DNA of 33,984 nucleotides. Source: Tannerellaceae bacterium. GTDB taxonomy: Bacteria > Bacteroidota > Bacteroidia > Bacteroidales > Tannerellaceae. The stretch is taken from NCBI GenBank assembly GCA_031274415.1, contig JAISQD010000069.1:1-33984 (forward strand). The letters are read 5' to 3'. Position numbers and translations under genes: made by a program. The notes below the pieces were generated by a model. That model worked only from the letters and a program-made list of their open reading frames with translations, was not told the DNA's origin and searched no databases. The number at the start of each line of letters is the position of its first letter. The stretch's first letter is position 1. Shown here piece by piece: positions 16,796-25,222 of the stretch.

Positions 16796-18151
16796 ATGAA
16801 AAGACGAGATTTTTTAGCTAACACGGCCCTTATAGGTGCCGGTATTCCTCTGGGGGCAGCCCCATTTGCTTTATCCTCTTGTAATTCGCAGCAGACGGGT
16901 ACGGTTAAAACGTATTCTCCGGAAGAGCTGGGTATGTATTCTTTTGTGGATATCGCACCGGATGGTAAACCCTTGAAAGCCGCTTTAGTAGGTTGTGGCG
17001 ACAGGGGTACGGGAGCGGCTACGCAGTTCCTTTCGGCAGGTCCGAATGTCTCTATTATCGCACTGGCCGACATTTTTCCCGACAGGTTGAATACATGCAG
17101 GGAGGTATTGAAAACAAAATTTAATAACGAGGTGGCGGACGCAGACTGCTATTTCGGTTTTGACGCCTATCAAAAAGTGATTGGCCGGAGCGACATTGAT
17201 GTGGTGCTGCTCTGTACGCCTACCCATTTCAGGCCTGAACATTTCAAGGCCGCCGTAGACGCAGGAAAACATGTTTTTATGGAAAAGCCCTGCGCCGTAG
17301 ATCCTACCGGTATACGCACGGTGATAGCAGCCGCCAAGGTGGCCACCGGCAAGGGGCTTACCGTCGTTACGGGAAACCAGCGCAGGCATAGCCGGGATTA
17401 TTGGGAGGCTTATGTGCAGGTAAGGAACGGATTGATCGGCGAAGTGCTGTCGGCTACCGCCCATTGGAATCAGGGTGCATGGTGGAACAAACGTAAACGC
17501 CCGGAATGGAGCGATATGGAATATTGTATCCGCAACTGGTTTAATATCAAATGGCTCAGTGGAGACCATCTGCTTGATCAGGCCATCCATAATATTGATG
17601 TGGTGACGTGGTTCCTGGGACAACGTCCGGTGAAAGCCGTAGGTTTCGGTGGCAGGGCGCGGCGTCTGACTGGAGATATTTACGACTTTTTCAGTGTAGA
17701 TTATTATTACGAACACAATAAGCGCATGTTGACCACTGCCCGTCAGATAGACGGTTGCGACGGGAATGTGTCCGAGCAGGTGTATGGCTCAAAAGGGATT
17801 GCTTTCCTCGGCAGCGATACCAGGATTGTCGATTACAACGGCAATGTACTCTGGAAGTATGATTACGCAAACAATCCGGTAAAGAATCCTTACGATCAGG
17901 AACATATTCATCTGGTCGAATCGATTCGTTTAGACAAAAAAATCAATCAGGCGGAAGATCTGGCGTACTCCACCCAGGTTGCTATTCTGGGGCGTGAGTC
18001 GGCTTATACGGGAAAACCCATTACATGGGACGAAATCATGGCTTCCTCTCTGAGGTATGGCCCTGAAACATATGCGCTTGGTCCTCTTCCGGATTATAAG
18101 GAAGGCGTTGCGCCTCTTCCTGGAAAAGTGCCTGATTCTCCAGTGATGTAA
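16796..18151 (+). CDS. Tat-exported Gfo/Idh/MocA-family oxidoreductase
   Basis: This 451-residue protein belongs to the Gfo/Idh/MocA NAD(P)-dependent family, which acts on sugars and related polyols. It opens with a twin-arginine signal (MKRRDFLANTALIGAG) and a cysteine in SSC near residue 29, so it is probably exported folded and may be lipid-anchored. The Rossmann motif GCGDRGTG is at 66-73. MEKPCAVDP holds the family's conserved lysine-proline (EKP), and DHLLDQAIHNIDVVTWF is the usual second-domain signature. Exported members with a bound cofactor include unusual glycosidases (GH109), but a direct match cannot be claimed. The substrate is unknown, and no sugar-use genes are adjacent. Confidence 0.88.
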   Translation: MKRRDFLANTALIGAGIPLGAAPFALSSCNSQQTGTVKTYSPEELGMYSFVDIAPDGKPLKAALVGCGDRGTGAATQFLSAGPNVSIIALADIFPDRLNTCREVLKTKFNNEVADADCYFGFDAYQKVIGRSDIDVVLLCTPTHFRPEHFKAAVDAGKHVFMEKPCAVDPTGIRTVIAAAKVATGKGLTVVTGNQRRHSRDYWEAYVQVRNGLIGEVLSATAHWNQGAWWNKRKRPEWSDMEYCIRNWFNIKWLSGDHLLDQAIHNIDVVTWFLGQRPVKAVGFGGRARRLTGDIYDFFSVDYYYEHNKRMLTTARQIDGCDGNVSEQVYGSKGIAFLGSDTRIVDYNGNVLWKYDYANNPVKNPYDQEHIHLVESIRLDKKINQAEDLAYSTQVAILGRESAYTGKPITWDEIMASSLRYGPETYALGPLPDYKEGVAPLPGKVPDSPVM

Positions 18152-18183
18152 CGATATTTATGCTGAAAGATCCTTTTCGTGAA

Positions 18184-18248
18184 TATCCTGCATTATTCCT
18201 ACTCATTTAGTTTGCCTGCGACAAGCTATTTTTGAATAATGCAGGATA
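18184..18248. repeat. 15-bp perfect inverted repeat around a 35-base spacer
   Basis: TATCCTGCATTATTC (18184-18198) is the exact reverse complement of the bases at 18234-18248. It lies between the oxidoreductase gene and the following barrel gene. An A run, not a T run, follows on the plus strand, and no T run flanks the other side, so it is not a normal intrinsic terminator. Confidence 0.75.
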
Positions 18249-18285
18249 AAAAAGGTCGAAAACTTTCATATTCAATAGTTCTTCG

Positions 18286-18293
18286 TACATTTG
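18286..18293 (+). promoter_or_regulatory. -7 element that sets the start of the barrel gene
   Basis: TACATTTG matches TAnnTTTG, with TTTC near the -33 position. It overlaps the first in-frame start at 18291, so translation must begin further down, at ATG 18318. Confidence 0.5.
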
Positions 18294-18317
18294 TTAAATT
18301 TATTACATGGTGGATAT

Positions 18318-19553
18318 ATGAAAAAAGTATTATTTTATCTTGTTTTGCTGATAATGACCGTACCGCGGTCTTTCGCACAAAGTGAAGGGGAGGTGACCGT
18401 TTATCTTCGTAACGGTAGCATAGTGATAGGTGAATTGACCGAACTGAACAATGAAAGATTGTCTGTGGAAACGCCTAATGGGAGTATCATCTATTTTACC
18501 GACAAAGCGATAAAGGAAATCGTAGAAGAAAATGCGCGTTCGTCAAGATTGAGAAGAACGTTAAAGAACGAAGTGACAGTTTATCTGCATAATGGCAGTA
18601 TACTGATCGGGCAGTTGACAGAACAGGACGATGAAGGCCGGATGAAGGTGGAAACGCCTAACAGGAGCGTGATCTATTTTACGGAGAAATCGGTGAAAGA
18701 ACTTGTGGAAGGAAATGATTTGAGGCAGGATGAGATCCCTTCCTTAACGGCAAAAAGCGGAAGAGGTGTGACAACAGGATCAAGGAGCGCCCGTAATACG
18801 ACAACCGGGAGGTCTACGGAAGATAACGCTACTCCTGCCAGAAGCCAAACCTCCAGAAGCGCCATATCTCGTAACCAAACGACCGGAAGCCAGACCACCC
18901 GTAACCAGACGTCGAGGAACACAGGGACAAGGTACGTCGCACCGCAGCAGGAGCTGATCCCGCAGGTGCCGGATTACAAAATCAGCGGTTATGGCGGTAT
19001 GTTTGAAGCAGGATACACTATTGGGATGGGAGATATTTCAACGAGTAGGTTAACCTTCTCCACCAGTCACGGATATCAGATCAATCCTTACTTTTTTGTT
19101 GGTGTAGGAGCTGGCGTAAACCTGTATAGCGATGGACTGTATTACAGGGGAGGCGTTCCAAAAGATACCATTCTGGTCAGCGGAACGGTAAAAAAAGACA
19201 CATTGAACATCCCTGTCACTATTCCTGTCTTTGTCGATCTGCGGGTAAATTTTATTGAAGGGGCTTCTATCATTCCTTTTGCCGGATTAAAAGCCGGGTA
19301 TACGATGGGCATATCAATAAGGGATTATGCAGACGATCAGAAAAAAAGACATGAAACGAAAATGGAAGGCGTAGGATTTTATTTAGAGCCTTCTGTGGGA
19401 GTGAAATTCACGTTATTGTCCTCCTTTGCCGTTAATCTGAGCGCCGGATATTCAGTTCAATCGTTTACCCATCCGTATAAGCTTAATAATAAACAATATG
19501 AGAAAGTGAAAAACAATGGCGGCCCGAGTATCAAAATCGGTATAGAATTTTAG
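18318..19553 (+). CDS. Outer-membrane beta-barrel protein with duplicated N-terminal module
   Basis: This 411-residue protein has a signal peptide ending near SFAQ (about residue 22). Two similar modules follow: EVTVYLRNGSIVIGELTE...NGSIIYFTDKAIKEIVE and EVTVYLHNGSILIGQLTE...RSVIYFTEKSVKELVE, about 58 residues apart. Next comes a low-complexity stretch rich in Thr, Ser, Arg, Asn and Gln (about 145-210). The C-terminal part (from YKISGYGGMFEAGYTIGMGD) looks like a small barrel of alternating hydrophobic strands ending in KIGIEF. Similar single NGS modules precede barrels in other Bacteroidota. The function is unknown. Confidence 0.75.
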   Translation: MKKVLFYLVLLIMTVPRSFAQSEGEVTVYLRNGSIVIGELTELNNERLSVETPNGSIIYFTDKAIKEIVEENARSSRLRRTLKNEVTVYLHNGSILIGQLTEQDDEGRMKVETPNRSVIYFTEKSVKELVEGNDLRQDEIPSLTAKSGRGVTTGSRSARNTTTGRSTEDNATPARSQTSRSAISRNQTTGSQTTRNQTSRNTGTRYVAPQQELIPQVPDYKISGYGGMFEAGYTIGMGDISTSRLTFSTSHGYQINPYFFVGVGAGVNLYSDGLYYRGGVPKDTILVSGTVKKDTLNIPVTIPVFVDLRVNFIEGASIIPFAGLKAGYTMGISIRDYADDQKKRHETKMEGVGFYLEPSVGVKFTLLSSFAVNLSAGYSVQSFTHPYKLNNKQYEKVKNNGGPSIKIGIEF

Positions 19554-19570
19554 TGCATCTGTGAACTATT

Positions 19571-22033
19571 TTATACAGGATCTACATCATAGTGGACGAG
19601 TAATTGTTTAAAGGGAAGATGCTGCCGCATAGCGGCATGGATATTCTCCAACAATTCACGCACCGGAGTGATTGCTGCGGTTACTTCTATTTTTAAAACG
19701 ATCTTCTTTACGTGGAATGTTTGCACACGGGTAACCGGTGGAGAAACCGGGCCCAAGACACGCTCACCCAGACGGGCACGCAGTTTTTCGGCGTATAACA
19801 ACGACATCTCTTGCAGAGACGCTTCATTGCGGCTGCGGAGGACAATCGTTATCAACCGGTAGTAGGGAGGATACCGGAACATGCTTCGTTCACTCAATTG
19901 AAGCTTCACCATCTCGTCATAGGCAAATTGCTGGGTCATACGGATCAACGGATGTTCGGGTTGTGACGTTTGTAAAATAACCGAACCTTGTTTGTCCCTT
20001 CGTCCGGCACGTCCACTGACCTGTACCATCAACTGATACGCGCGTTCATGCGCCCGAAAGTCAGGAAAATTCATCATGCTATCCGCATTCAATATCCCTA
20101 CTATGCCCACGTTGCTGAAATCCAATCCCTTGGAAAGCATCTGAGTACCAATCAGTATATGGGTTTTCCCTTTTTCAAAGTCGGCAATAATGCGTTCGTA
20201 GCCAGTACGTGTACGGGCGGAATCGAAATCCAAGCGTTCTATTTTGGCAGAAGGGAAAAGCTGTCCGACCTCTTCTTCTATTTTCTCTGTTCCGAATCCC
20301 GACATTTTCAGGTCAGTACCGCTGCATTGTGGACACATGAAGGGGCGCTGTACCGAATAACCGCAATAATGGCAGATCAAGCGGTTGTCGTATTTATGGT
20401 AAGTCAGGCTGACATCGCAATTGATGCAACGCGGGGTCCAATCACAATCCCGACATTCCGTCACCGGCGCGAATCCGCGGCGGTTCTGGAACAGGATCAC
20501 CTGTTCGCCATTCTCTAACGCCCCGTTTATCTTTTGAACCATGAGTGGGGAGAAAAGCGTATTCTTCATGATTTTCTTCCGTTTAAGCTCTTTGATATCC
20601 ACGACTGTTATTTCAGGCATGAGACAGTCGGCGTAGCGGGTTTTTAGTTCTACTAATCCATACTTGCCGGTTGTTGCGTTATAATACGAATCGATGGATG
20701 GCGTCGCCGAACCCAGCAATGTCTTTGCGCCATGCATACCGGCTAATACGATCGCCGCGTTTCTGGCATGGTAGCGCGGGGCGGGATCTTGTTGTTTATA
20801 CGTGTTTTCATGCTCCTCATCCACAATGACCAATCCTAAATCCTTAAAGGGAAGAAACAGGGATGAACGTACGCCGAGTATCAGTCTCGCTTCTTTTTCA
20901 TAAAGGAGTTTGTTCCATATTTCCACCCGTTCGTTATCAGAAAATTTAGAGTGATAAACGAGCAGTTTATCGCCGAATAGTTTGGCTAACCGTCCGGTTA
21001 TTTGAGTTGTAACGGCAATTTCAGGAAGCAAATACAGGACTTGCCGTCCTTTTTTCAGTACGTCGTTGATCAGGTGGGTATATATCTCGGTTTTCCCGCT
21101 CGACGTCACGCCATGCAACAGACAGACTTCCTTACTTTTGAAGGCCTGGAGTATCTCATTATATGCGATCCGTTGCGCATCCGTGAGAGGAGCGAGCTGT
21201 TCCAACCGGCAAACAGGGATTTGCAGGCGTCCGATCTCTTTTTCGTAACTTTCCAACAGGCCGCGCCTGATCAGTCTGTCCAATACGGCAGGGGTATAAC
21301 CGGATCGGTCTAACAGTTCCTTTTTTGATAACTCTTTGGACAATTGCGGGTTTAAGGCATGGCTCATATCTAAGTAACAAATCAGCATAGCCTCTTGTTT
21401 GGGAGCGCGTTTCAGTTCGCGAAAGGCTTCCCTCAGCTTCTCTTCCCGGTAGTATAATTCCGGCAACCGGACAAATGCCTGCTTTTTAGGTACGAATCCC
21501 TGCTTTAATTCTTCGTTTATTTCTACTGCTCCGCGAGCCATCAATGAGGAAATAACCGGTACTACATTCCGTATGCCTGACTTTTTCTCCACTTCGGAGA
21601 GGGTCAATGTCGATTTACCGGAAAAGGCATCCAGTACGGATTGTTCATTCGGCCGCAAAGGGAGGTCTGTTTCAAACGCATGATTGCAGGTAACAGTTGT
21701 TTCGCTTTCCAATTTCAGCCCCGAAGGGAGCGCGGCTTTGTATACATCGCCCATTTTACATAAATAATAGGATGCGATCCATTCCCAAAAGCGTAATTGT
21801 GGACGACGAAGGACAGGCGCGGTATCCAGCAGCGCAGATATCTCTTTTGTCTCAAAGCCGGCATCCGGAGTGCGTTCATGTATGGAAAGAACAATAGCCG
21901 TGTAGTAGCGCTTTTTCCCAAAATGCACAAGTACTCTGCATCCGGGAGTGACAGCTTTTTCCATTTCGGGAGGAATACGGTAGGTATAACTGTCCTCTAA
22001 AGGAAGCGGGAGTATGACATTTGCGTACTTCAT
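19571..22033 (-). CDS. priA: Primosomal protein N' (replication restart helicase PriA)
   Basis: PriA recognises stalled replication forks and reloads the replisome. The 820-residue protein has the N-terminal DNA-binding domain, then a helicase core with Walker A GVTSSGKTE (308-316) and DEEH (405-408). A cysteine-rich zinc insert follows at about 525-570 (CRDCDWTPRCINC, CHYCGYSVQRPFMCPQC). The helicase motif VSGRAGRRDKQG is intact. It is convergent with the barrel gene on its left, with 17 bases between, and is preceded by a small barrel gene on the same strand. Confidence 0.97.
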   Translation of the reverse strand: MKYANVILPLPLEDSYTYRIPPEMEKAVTPGCRVLVHFGKKRYYTAIVLSIHERTPDAGFETKEISALLDTAPVLRRPQLRFWEWIASYYLCKMGDVYKAALPSGLKLESETTVTCNHAFETDLPLRPNEQSVLDAFSGKSTLTLSEVEKKSGIRNVVPVISSLMARGAVEINEELKQGFVPKKQAFVRLPELYYREEKLREAFRELKRAPKQEAMLICYLDMSHALNPQLSKELSKKELLDRSGYTPAVLDRLIRRGLLESYEKEIGRLQIPVCRLEQLAPLTDAQRIAYNEILQAFKSKEVCLLHGVTSSGKTEIYTHLINDVLKKGRQVLYLLPEIAVTTQITGRLAKLFGDKLLVYHSKFSDNERVEIWNKLLYEKEARLILGVRSSLFLPFKDLGLVIVDEEHENTYKQQDPAPRYHARNAAIVLAGMHGAKTLLGSATPSIDSYYNATTGKYGLVELKTRYADCLMPEITVVDIKELKRKKIMKNTLFSPLMVQKINGALENGEQVILFQNRRGFAPVTECRDCDWTPRCINCDVSLTYHKYDNRLICHYCGYSVQRPFMCPQCSGTDLKMSGFGTEKIEEEVGQLFPSAKIERLDFDSARTRTGYERIIADFEKGKTHILIGTQMLSKGLDFSNVGIVGILNADSMMNFPDFRAHERAYQLMVQVSGRAGRRDKQGSVILQTSQPEHPLIRMTQQFAYDEMVKLQLSERSMFRYPPYYRLITIVLRSRNEASLQEMSLLYAEKLRARLGERVLGPVSPPVTRVQTFHVKKIVLKIEVTAAITPVRELLENIHAAMRQHLPFKQLLVHYDVDPV

Positions 22034-22065
22034 CTGATCGGCTAACCCCTTCCTTTATTTATATA

Positions 22066-22662
22066 TTAAAATAAAAAGGCAGCAGTAATCACCCATGTCC
22101 GGTCTTTCCCCGCTTTTGCTTCTGCCAGGCTGGGTTGCTTGATCGAATAATTGCTTGTCAACCCCAAGCTATAGTAAAAGCCCACTTGAAGATGTTTCAG
22201 GAGTTCCACGCCTGCACCAAGATTCACGCCTGCGGAGAATGTTTTCGTTTCGATCTGCGACTTGATTGTACCGGGTGTTTCCCAGAATTTATCACCGCTC
22301 ACACAGAAGTCGACATACGGGCCGGCCGCCAGATAGGCTTTTATGACGGGAATACCGACCTTCCATTTTACATTGACCGGTATTTCAATGAAATCGTTGC
22401 TCAATGACCCTCTCGACACATACACCCCTTTCTGCGAATAGAGGATGGCGGCGTCTATACCCAGCCCCATATATGGGACCATCGCTTCAATCATCGGCCC
22501 GATATGAAAGCCGGTGACATTGTCCGATTCAACGATATCTTTTCTAAAGCGGACAGTCGATATATTCGCCCCTCCCTTTACCCCAAAACGTATTTGCGCA
22601 TGGGCAGATACGGCGATAAAAGCCATGATAACAATCCCGATAAACCCTAAAATCTTTTTCAT
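22066..22662 (-). CDS. Small outer-membrane beta-barrel protein (porin family)
   Basis: This 198-residue protein has a signal peptide (cleavage probably after AHA, residue 22). It then has alternating hydrophobic strands beginning RFGVKGGANISTVRF and ending WVITAAFLF, with a terminal aromatic residue as expected for an outer-membrane barrel. It belongs to the eight-stranded group (OMP_b-brl_2/PorT-like) common in Bacteroidota. The start ATG is 32 bases upstream of priA in the same direction. Function is unknown. Confidence 0.82.
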   Translation of the reverse strand: MKKILGFIGIVIMAFIAVSAHAQIRFGVKGGANISTVRFRKDIVESDNVTGFHIGPMIEAMVPYMGLGIDAAILYSQKGVYVSRGSLSNDFIEIPVNVKWKVGIPVIKAYLAAGPYVDFCVSGDKFWETPGTIKSQIETKTFSAGVNLGAGVELLKHLQVGFYYSLGLTSNYSIKQPSLAEAKAGKDRTWVITAAFLF

Positions 22663-22733
22663 ACTATTTCTTCTTTAAAACGTTTATCCGGCAAATTAAG
22701 GTGTTTTTCCTGTAATAAACAACATTTAATCTG

Positions 22734-22741
22734 TACTTTTG
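22734..22741 (+). promoter_or_regulatory. -7 element upstream of fabI
   Basis: TACTTTTG matches TAnnTTTG and lies 25 bases before the fabI ATG, in the spacer shared with the divergent barrel gene. Confidence 0.5.
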
Positions 22742-22766
22742 CTGTCGATTAAATTAAGAATAAGGT

Positions 22767-23624
22767 ATGAGTCATGATTTGTTAAAAGGTAAACGGGGAG
22801 TTATATTCGGTGCGCTGAATGACCTCTCTATTGCCTGGAAAGTAGCGGAAAGAACCGTAGAAGAAGGAGCGGTTATTACACTGAGTAATACGCCGGTAGC
22901 CGTACGTATGGGTGAAGTTGACGTGTTGGCCAAGAAGCTTAATGCGGAGGTTATTCCGGCAGATGCCACAAGTGTGGAAGATCTGGAAATGGTATTTGAG
23001 AAATCGGTAGAAATATTGGGTGGGAAAATAGACTTTGTGTTGCATTCGATCGGGATGAGTCCAAACGTACGCAAAAAACGGACATATGACGATTTGGATT
23101 ACGGCTTGCTTGAAAAGACGCTGGATGTGTCGGCGCTTTCCTTTCATAAGATGCTTCAGGTGGCTAAAAAGCAGGATGCTATTGCCGAATACGGTTCGGT
23201 AGTCGCCCTTAGTTATGTGGCAGCACAACGCACTTTTTTCGGATACAACGATATGGCTGACGCCAAAAGTTTATTGGAATCAATTGCGCGCAGTTTCGGC
23301 TATATCTACGGGCGTGAAAAGAATGTCCGTATCAACACAATTTCGCAATCCCCGACGCAGACAACTGCCGGTAGCGGGATAAAAGGGATGAACCATTTGC
23401 TGGACTTTTCCGACAGGATGAGCCCATTGGGTAACGCTACGGCGTTGGAATGTGCGGATTATTGCGTTACCCTGTTTTCAGACCTTACCCGTAAGGTGAC
23501 CATGCAAAACCTCTTTCACGATGGGGGTTTTTCGAGCATGGGGATGAGTTTGCGGGCGATGAACCTGTACAGTAAGGCGCTGGAGGAGTTTTGTGACGAA
23601 AATGGACGGATTGTTTATGGATAA
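22767..23624 (+). CDS. fabI: Enoyl-[acyl-carrier-protein] reductase (NADH), FabI type
   Basis: FabI carries out the last step of each fatty acid elongation cycle, reducing the enoyl-ACP double bond. The 285-residue protein is a short-chain dehydrogenase of FabI type. The nucleotide-binding start is GVIFGALNDLSIAW. The catalytic residues fit FabI spacing: Y150, then Y160-x6-K167 (YNDMADAK). SPTQTTAGSGI, near residue 198, corresponds to the substrate-binding loop. FabI is the target of triclosan in other bacteria. The TsaC-family gene follows after 28 bases, probably on the same transcript. Confidence 0.96.
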   Translation: MSHDLLKGKRGVIFGALNDLSIAWKVAERTVEEGAVITLSNTPVAVRMGEVDVLAKKLNAEVIPADATSVEDLEMVFEKSVEILGGKIDFVLHSIGMSPNVRKKRTYDDLDYGLLEKTLDVSALSFHKMLQVAKKQDAIAEYGSVVALSYVAAQRTFFGYNDMADAKSLLESIARSFGYIYGREKNVRINTISQSPTQTTAGSGIKGMNHLLDFSDRMSPLGNATALECADYCVTLFSDLTRKVTMQNLFHDGGFSSMGMSLRAMNLYSKALEEFCDENGRIVYG

Positions 23625-23652
23625 AGATCACTGTTAATACCCCTTGTAGACC

Positions 23653-24261
23653 ATGCTGATCAGGATATATCCGGAAAACCCCAACCCGAGGGAGGTCAAT
23701 AAAGTCGTCGACATCTTGCGCGACGGCGGGTTGGTGATCTATCCTACCGATACGGTGTATGCGATGGGATGTGATGCGCTGAATGTACGTGCCATCGAAA
23801 AGATATGCCAGATCAAAGGACTTGACCCGCACAAGGGCAACTTGTCGATTATCTGTTACGACTTGTCGAACATCAGCGGATATGCCAAAGTCAGCAATGC
23901 GGCATTTAAGGTGATGCGGAAAAACCTTCCCGGTCCGTTCACCTTTATTTTACCTACCAGCAGCGAATTGCCGAAAAGATATAAGAACAGAAAAGAGGTC
24001 GGTATCCGTATCCCTGATAACGCGATTATCCGCCAGTTGGTGTATGAGTTGGGAAATCCCATCCTGACCACATCCATCCACGACGATGACGACGTAATGG
24101 AATATACGACCGACCCTGAACTGATTCACGAAAAATACGAACATCAGGTAGACATTGTCATTAACGGCGGTTTCGGAGGAATAGAACCCTCTACCGTGGT
24201 GGATTGTACGACTGATGAATTTGAAGTGATACGGCAGGGTAAAGGTGAACTAATTTTTTAA
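23653..24261 (+). CDS. tsaC: Threonylcarbamoyl-AMP synthase (TsaC/Sua5/YrdC family)
   Basis: This 202-residue protein matches the YrdC domain: GGLVIYPTDTVYAMGCDA (about 25-42), the KG-x-N-x-S-like HKGNLSIICYDL, PGPFTFILP and RKEVGIRIPDN. The enzyme makes threonylcarbamoyl-AMP from threonine, bicarbonate and ATP, for the t6A base at position 37 of tRNAs reading ANN codons. It lacks the extra C-terminal Sua5 domain. Relatives named YciO share the fold but may act differently, so TsaC versus YciO is not fully settled. It is probably co-transcribed with fabI. Confidence 0.85.
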   Translation: MLIRIYPENPNPREVNKVVDILRDGGLVIYPTDTVYAMGCDALNVRAIEKICQIKGLDPHKGNLSIICYDLSNISGYAKVSNAAFKVMRKNLPGPFTFILPTSSELPKRYKNRKEVGIRIPDNAIIRQLVYELGNPILTTSIHDDDDVMEYTTDPELIHEKYEHQVDIVINGGFGGIEPSTVVDCTTDEFEVIRQGKGELIF

Positions 24262-24508
24262 ATATTGCTCCTTTTGGGTAGATACGCTTTTTCCGGAATG
24301 CTTAGATCAATCTTTGCACAGATGCAGAACTATACTTGTTTTTGTCTATAACAAAATCTTATTCGACAGTTGTCGAACAGTTGTTTGACAGCTGTCGAAC
24401 AGCTGTTTGACCCTTGTCAAACAGCTGTTCGACAACTGTCAAATAAGAAACGGATAACGACCTCTCCGAAGAAAGACTTAGACCGCGTAAAATTTCTCCT
24501 TAGACTTT
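24262..24508. other. Convergent spacer holding a dyad array
   Basis: These 247 bases separate the convergent tsaC and ABC ATPase genes. No coding region is seen. The central third is the palindromic array at 24358-24447; the flanks show no further structure. Confidence 0.7.
24358..24447. repeat. Array of seven dyads spaced exactly 11 bp
   Basis: Four units of about 22 bases follow the pattern GTTYGACARYTGTCRAAC flanked by CT and AG. Centres of dyad symmetry fall at 24369/70, 24380/81, 24391/92, 24402/03, 24413/14, 24424/25 and 24435/36, each 11 bp from the next. They alternate between GACARYTGTC and AACAGYTGTT types; only the fifth (GACCCTTGTC) is degenerate at its core. The whole block is also one large inverted repeat: the first unit (CTTATTCGACAG...) is nearly the reverse complement of the last (...CTGTCAAATAAG). 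It can form four small hairpins or one long one. It may end both convergent transcripts or bind a protein. Confidence 0.85.
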
Positions 24509-25174
24509 TCAGCTAATTTGTCGGCCGTCGAAGAAACGGATGGTACGACTGGTTTGCTGCGCCTGATGCTCGTTGTGGGTGACCATCACGATGGTACGTC
24601 CGTCTTCGCGGTTGAGTTTATGGAGGATATCCATGACTTCGATACCCATCTTACTGTCGAGGTTACCGGTTGGTTCGTCGGCCAGGATGATGTGGGGGTT
24701 TCCTACGATGGCGCGGGCGATGGCTACGCGTTGGCACTGCCCGCCGGAGAGCTGGGTGGGGAAGTGCTTGGTGCGATGGCTCAGCCCTACCTTTTCGAGT
24801 ACGGCCTGGGCTGCCTTGTGGCGTTCGGAGGCGGAGACGTGTCGGTAGAGCAGGGGCAGTTCCACGTTGTCGAGTACGTTGAGCGAGTTGATCAGGTGGA
24901 AACTCTGGAAGACAAAGCCCAATTGCCGGTTACGGAAAGCGGCCTGCGCCCTGTCGTTCATCTGCGAAGTATCTACGCCATTGATTACTATACTGCCGCT
25001 TGTCGGCATATCGAGCAAACCCATAATGTTCAGCAGCGTGGATTTGCCGCATCCCGATGGACCCATAATGGATAGAAATTCACCTTCCCTGACTTCGATA
25101 TTTACATTGTCGAGGGCTACCGTTTCAATCTCGTTTGTACGGTAGATTTTTGCTAAACTCTTTAATTTAATCAT
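24509..25174 (-). CDS. ABC transporter ATP-binding protein (MacB/LolD type)
   Basis: This 221-residue ATPase powers the two permeases encoded just upstream. All motifs are intact: Walker A GPSGCGKST (38-46), Q loop near FVFQSFHL (88-95), signature LSGGQCQR (142-149), Walker B IILADEPTGNLD (162-173) and the switch histidine H200. The length and the EPTGNLD box place it with the MacB/LolD/FtsE group, which drives mechanotransmission instead of classic import. It is the last gene of the run macroglobulin - permease - permease - ATPase. A heptamer repeat tract lies 17-37 bases upstream of its ATG. Confidence 0.94.
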   Translation of the reverse strand: MIKLKSLAKIYRTNEIETVALDNVNIEVREGEFLSIMGPSGCGKSTLLNIMGLLDMPTSGSIVINGVDTSQMNDRAQAAFRNRQLGFVFQSFHLINSLNVLDNVELPLLYRHVSASERHKAAQAVLEKVGLSHRTKHFPTQLSGGQCQRVAIARAIVGNPHIILADEPTGNLDSKMGIEVMDILHKLNREDGRTIVMVTHNEHQAQQTSRTIRFFDGRQIS

Positions 25175-25190
25175 GACTATTCAATTATTA

Positions 25191-25222
25191 ATTACGAATT
25201 ACGAATTACGAAAATTTCACTA
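25191..25222 (-). repeat. Heptamer repeats upstream of the ABC ATPase gene
   Basis: Three exact copies of ATTACGA (plus-strand reading) fill 25191-25211, followed by AAAT and one TTCACTA (25216-25222). The tract lies between the stop of the second permease gene (25223) and the ATPase ATG (25174), so it is in the mRNA leader of the ATPase gene. Confidence 0.85.

Noticed and set aside
18184..18248. Intrinsic terminator of the oxidoreductase gene
   Set aside because: The loop is 35 bases and no T run follows the right arm; an A run does.
24358..24447. CRISPR array
   Set aside because: Units are contiguous without unique spacers, each unit is itself palindromic, and no cas gene is near.
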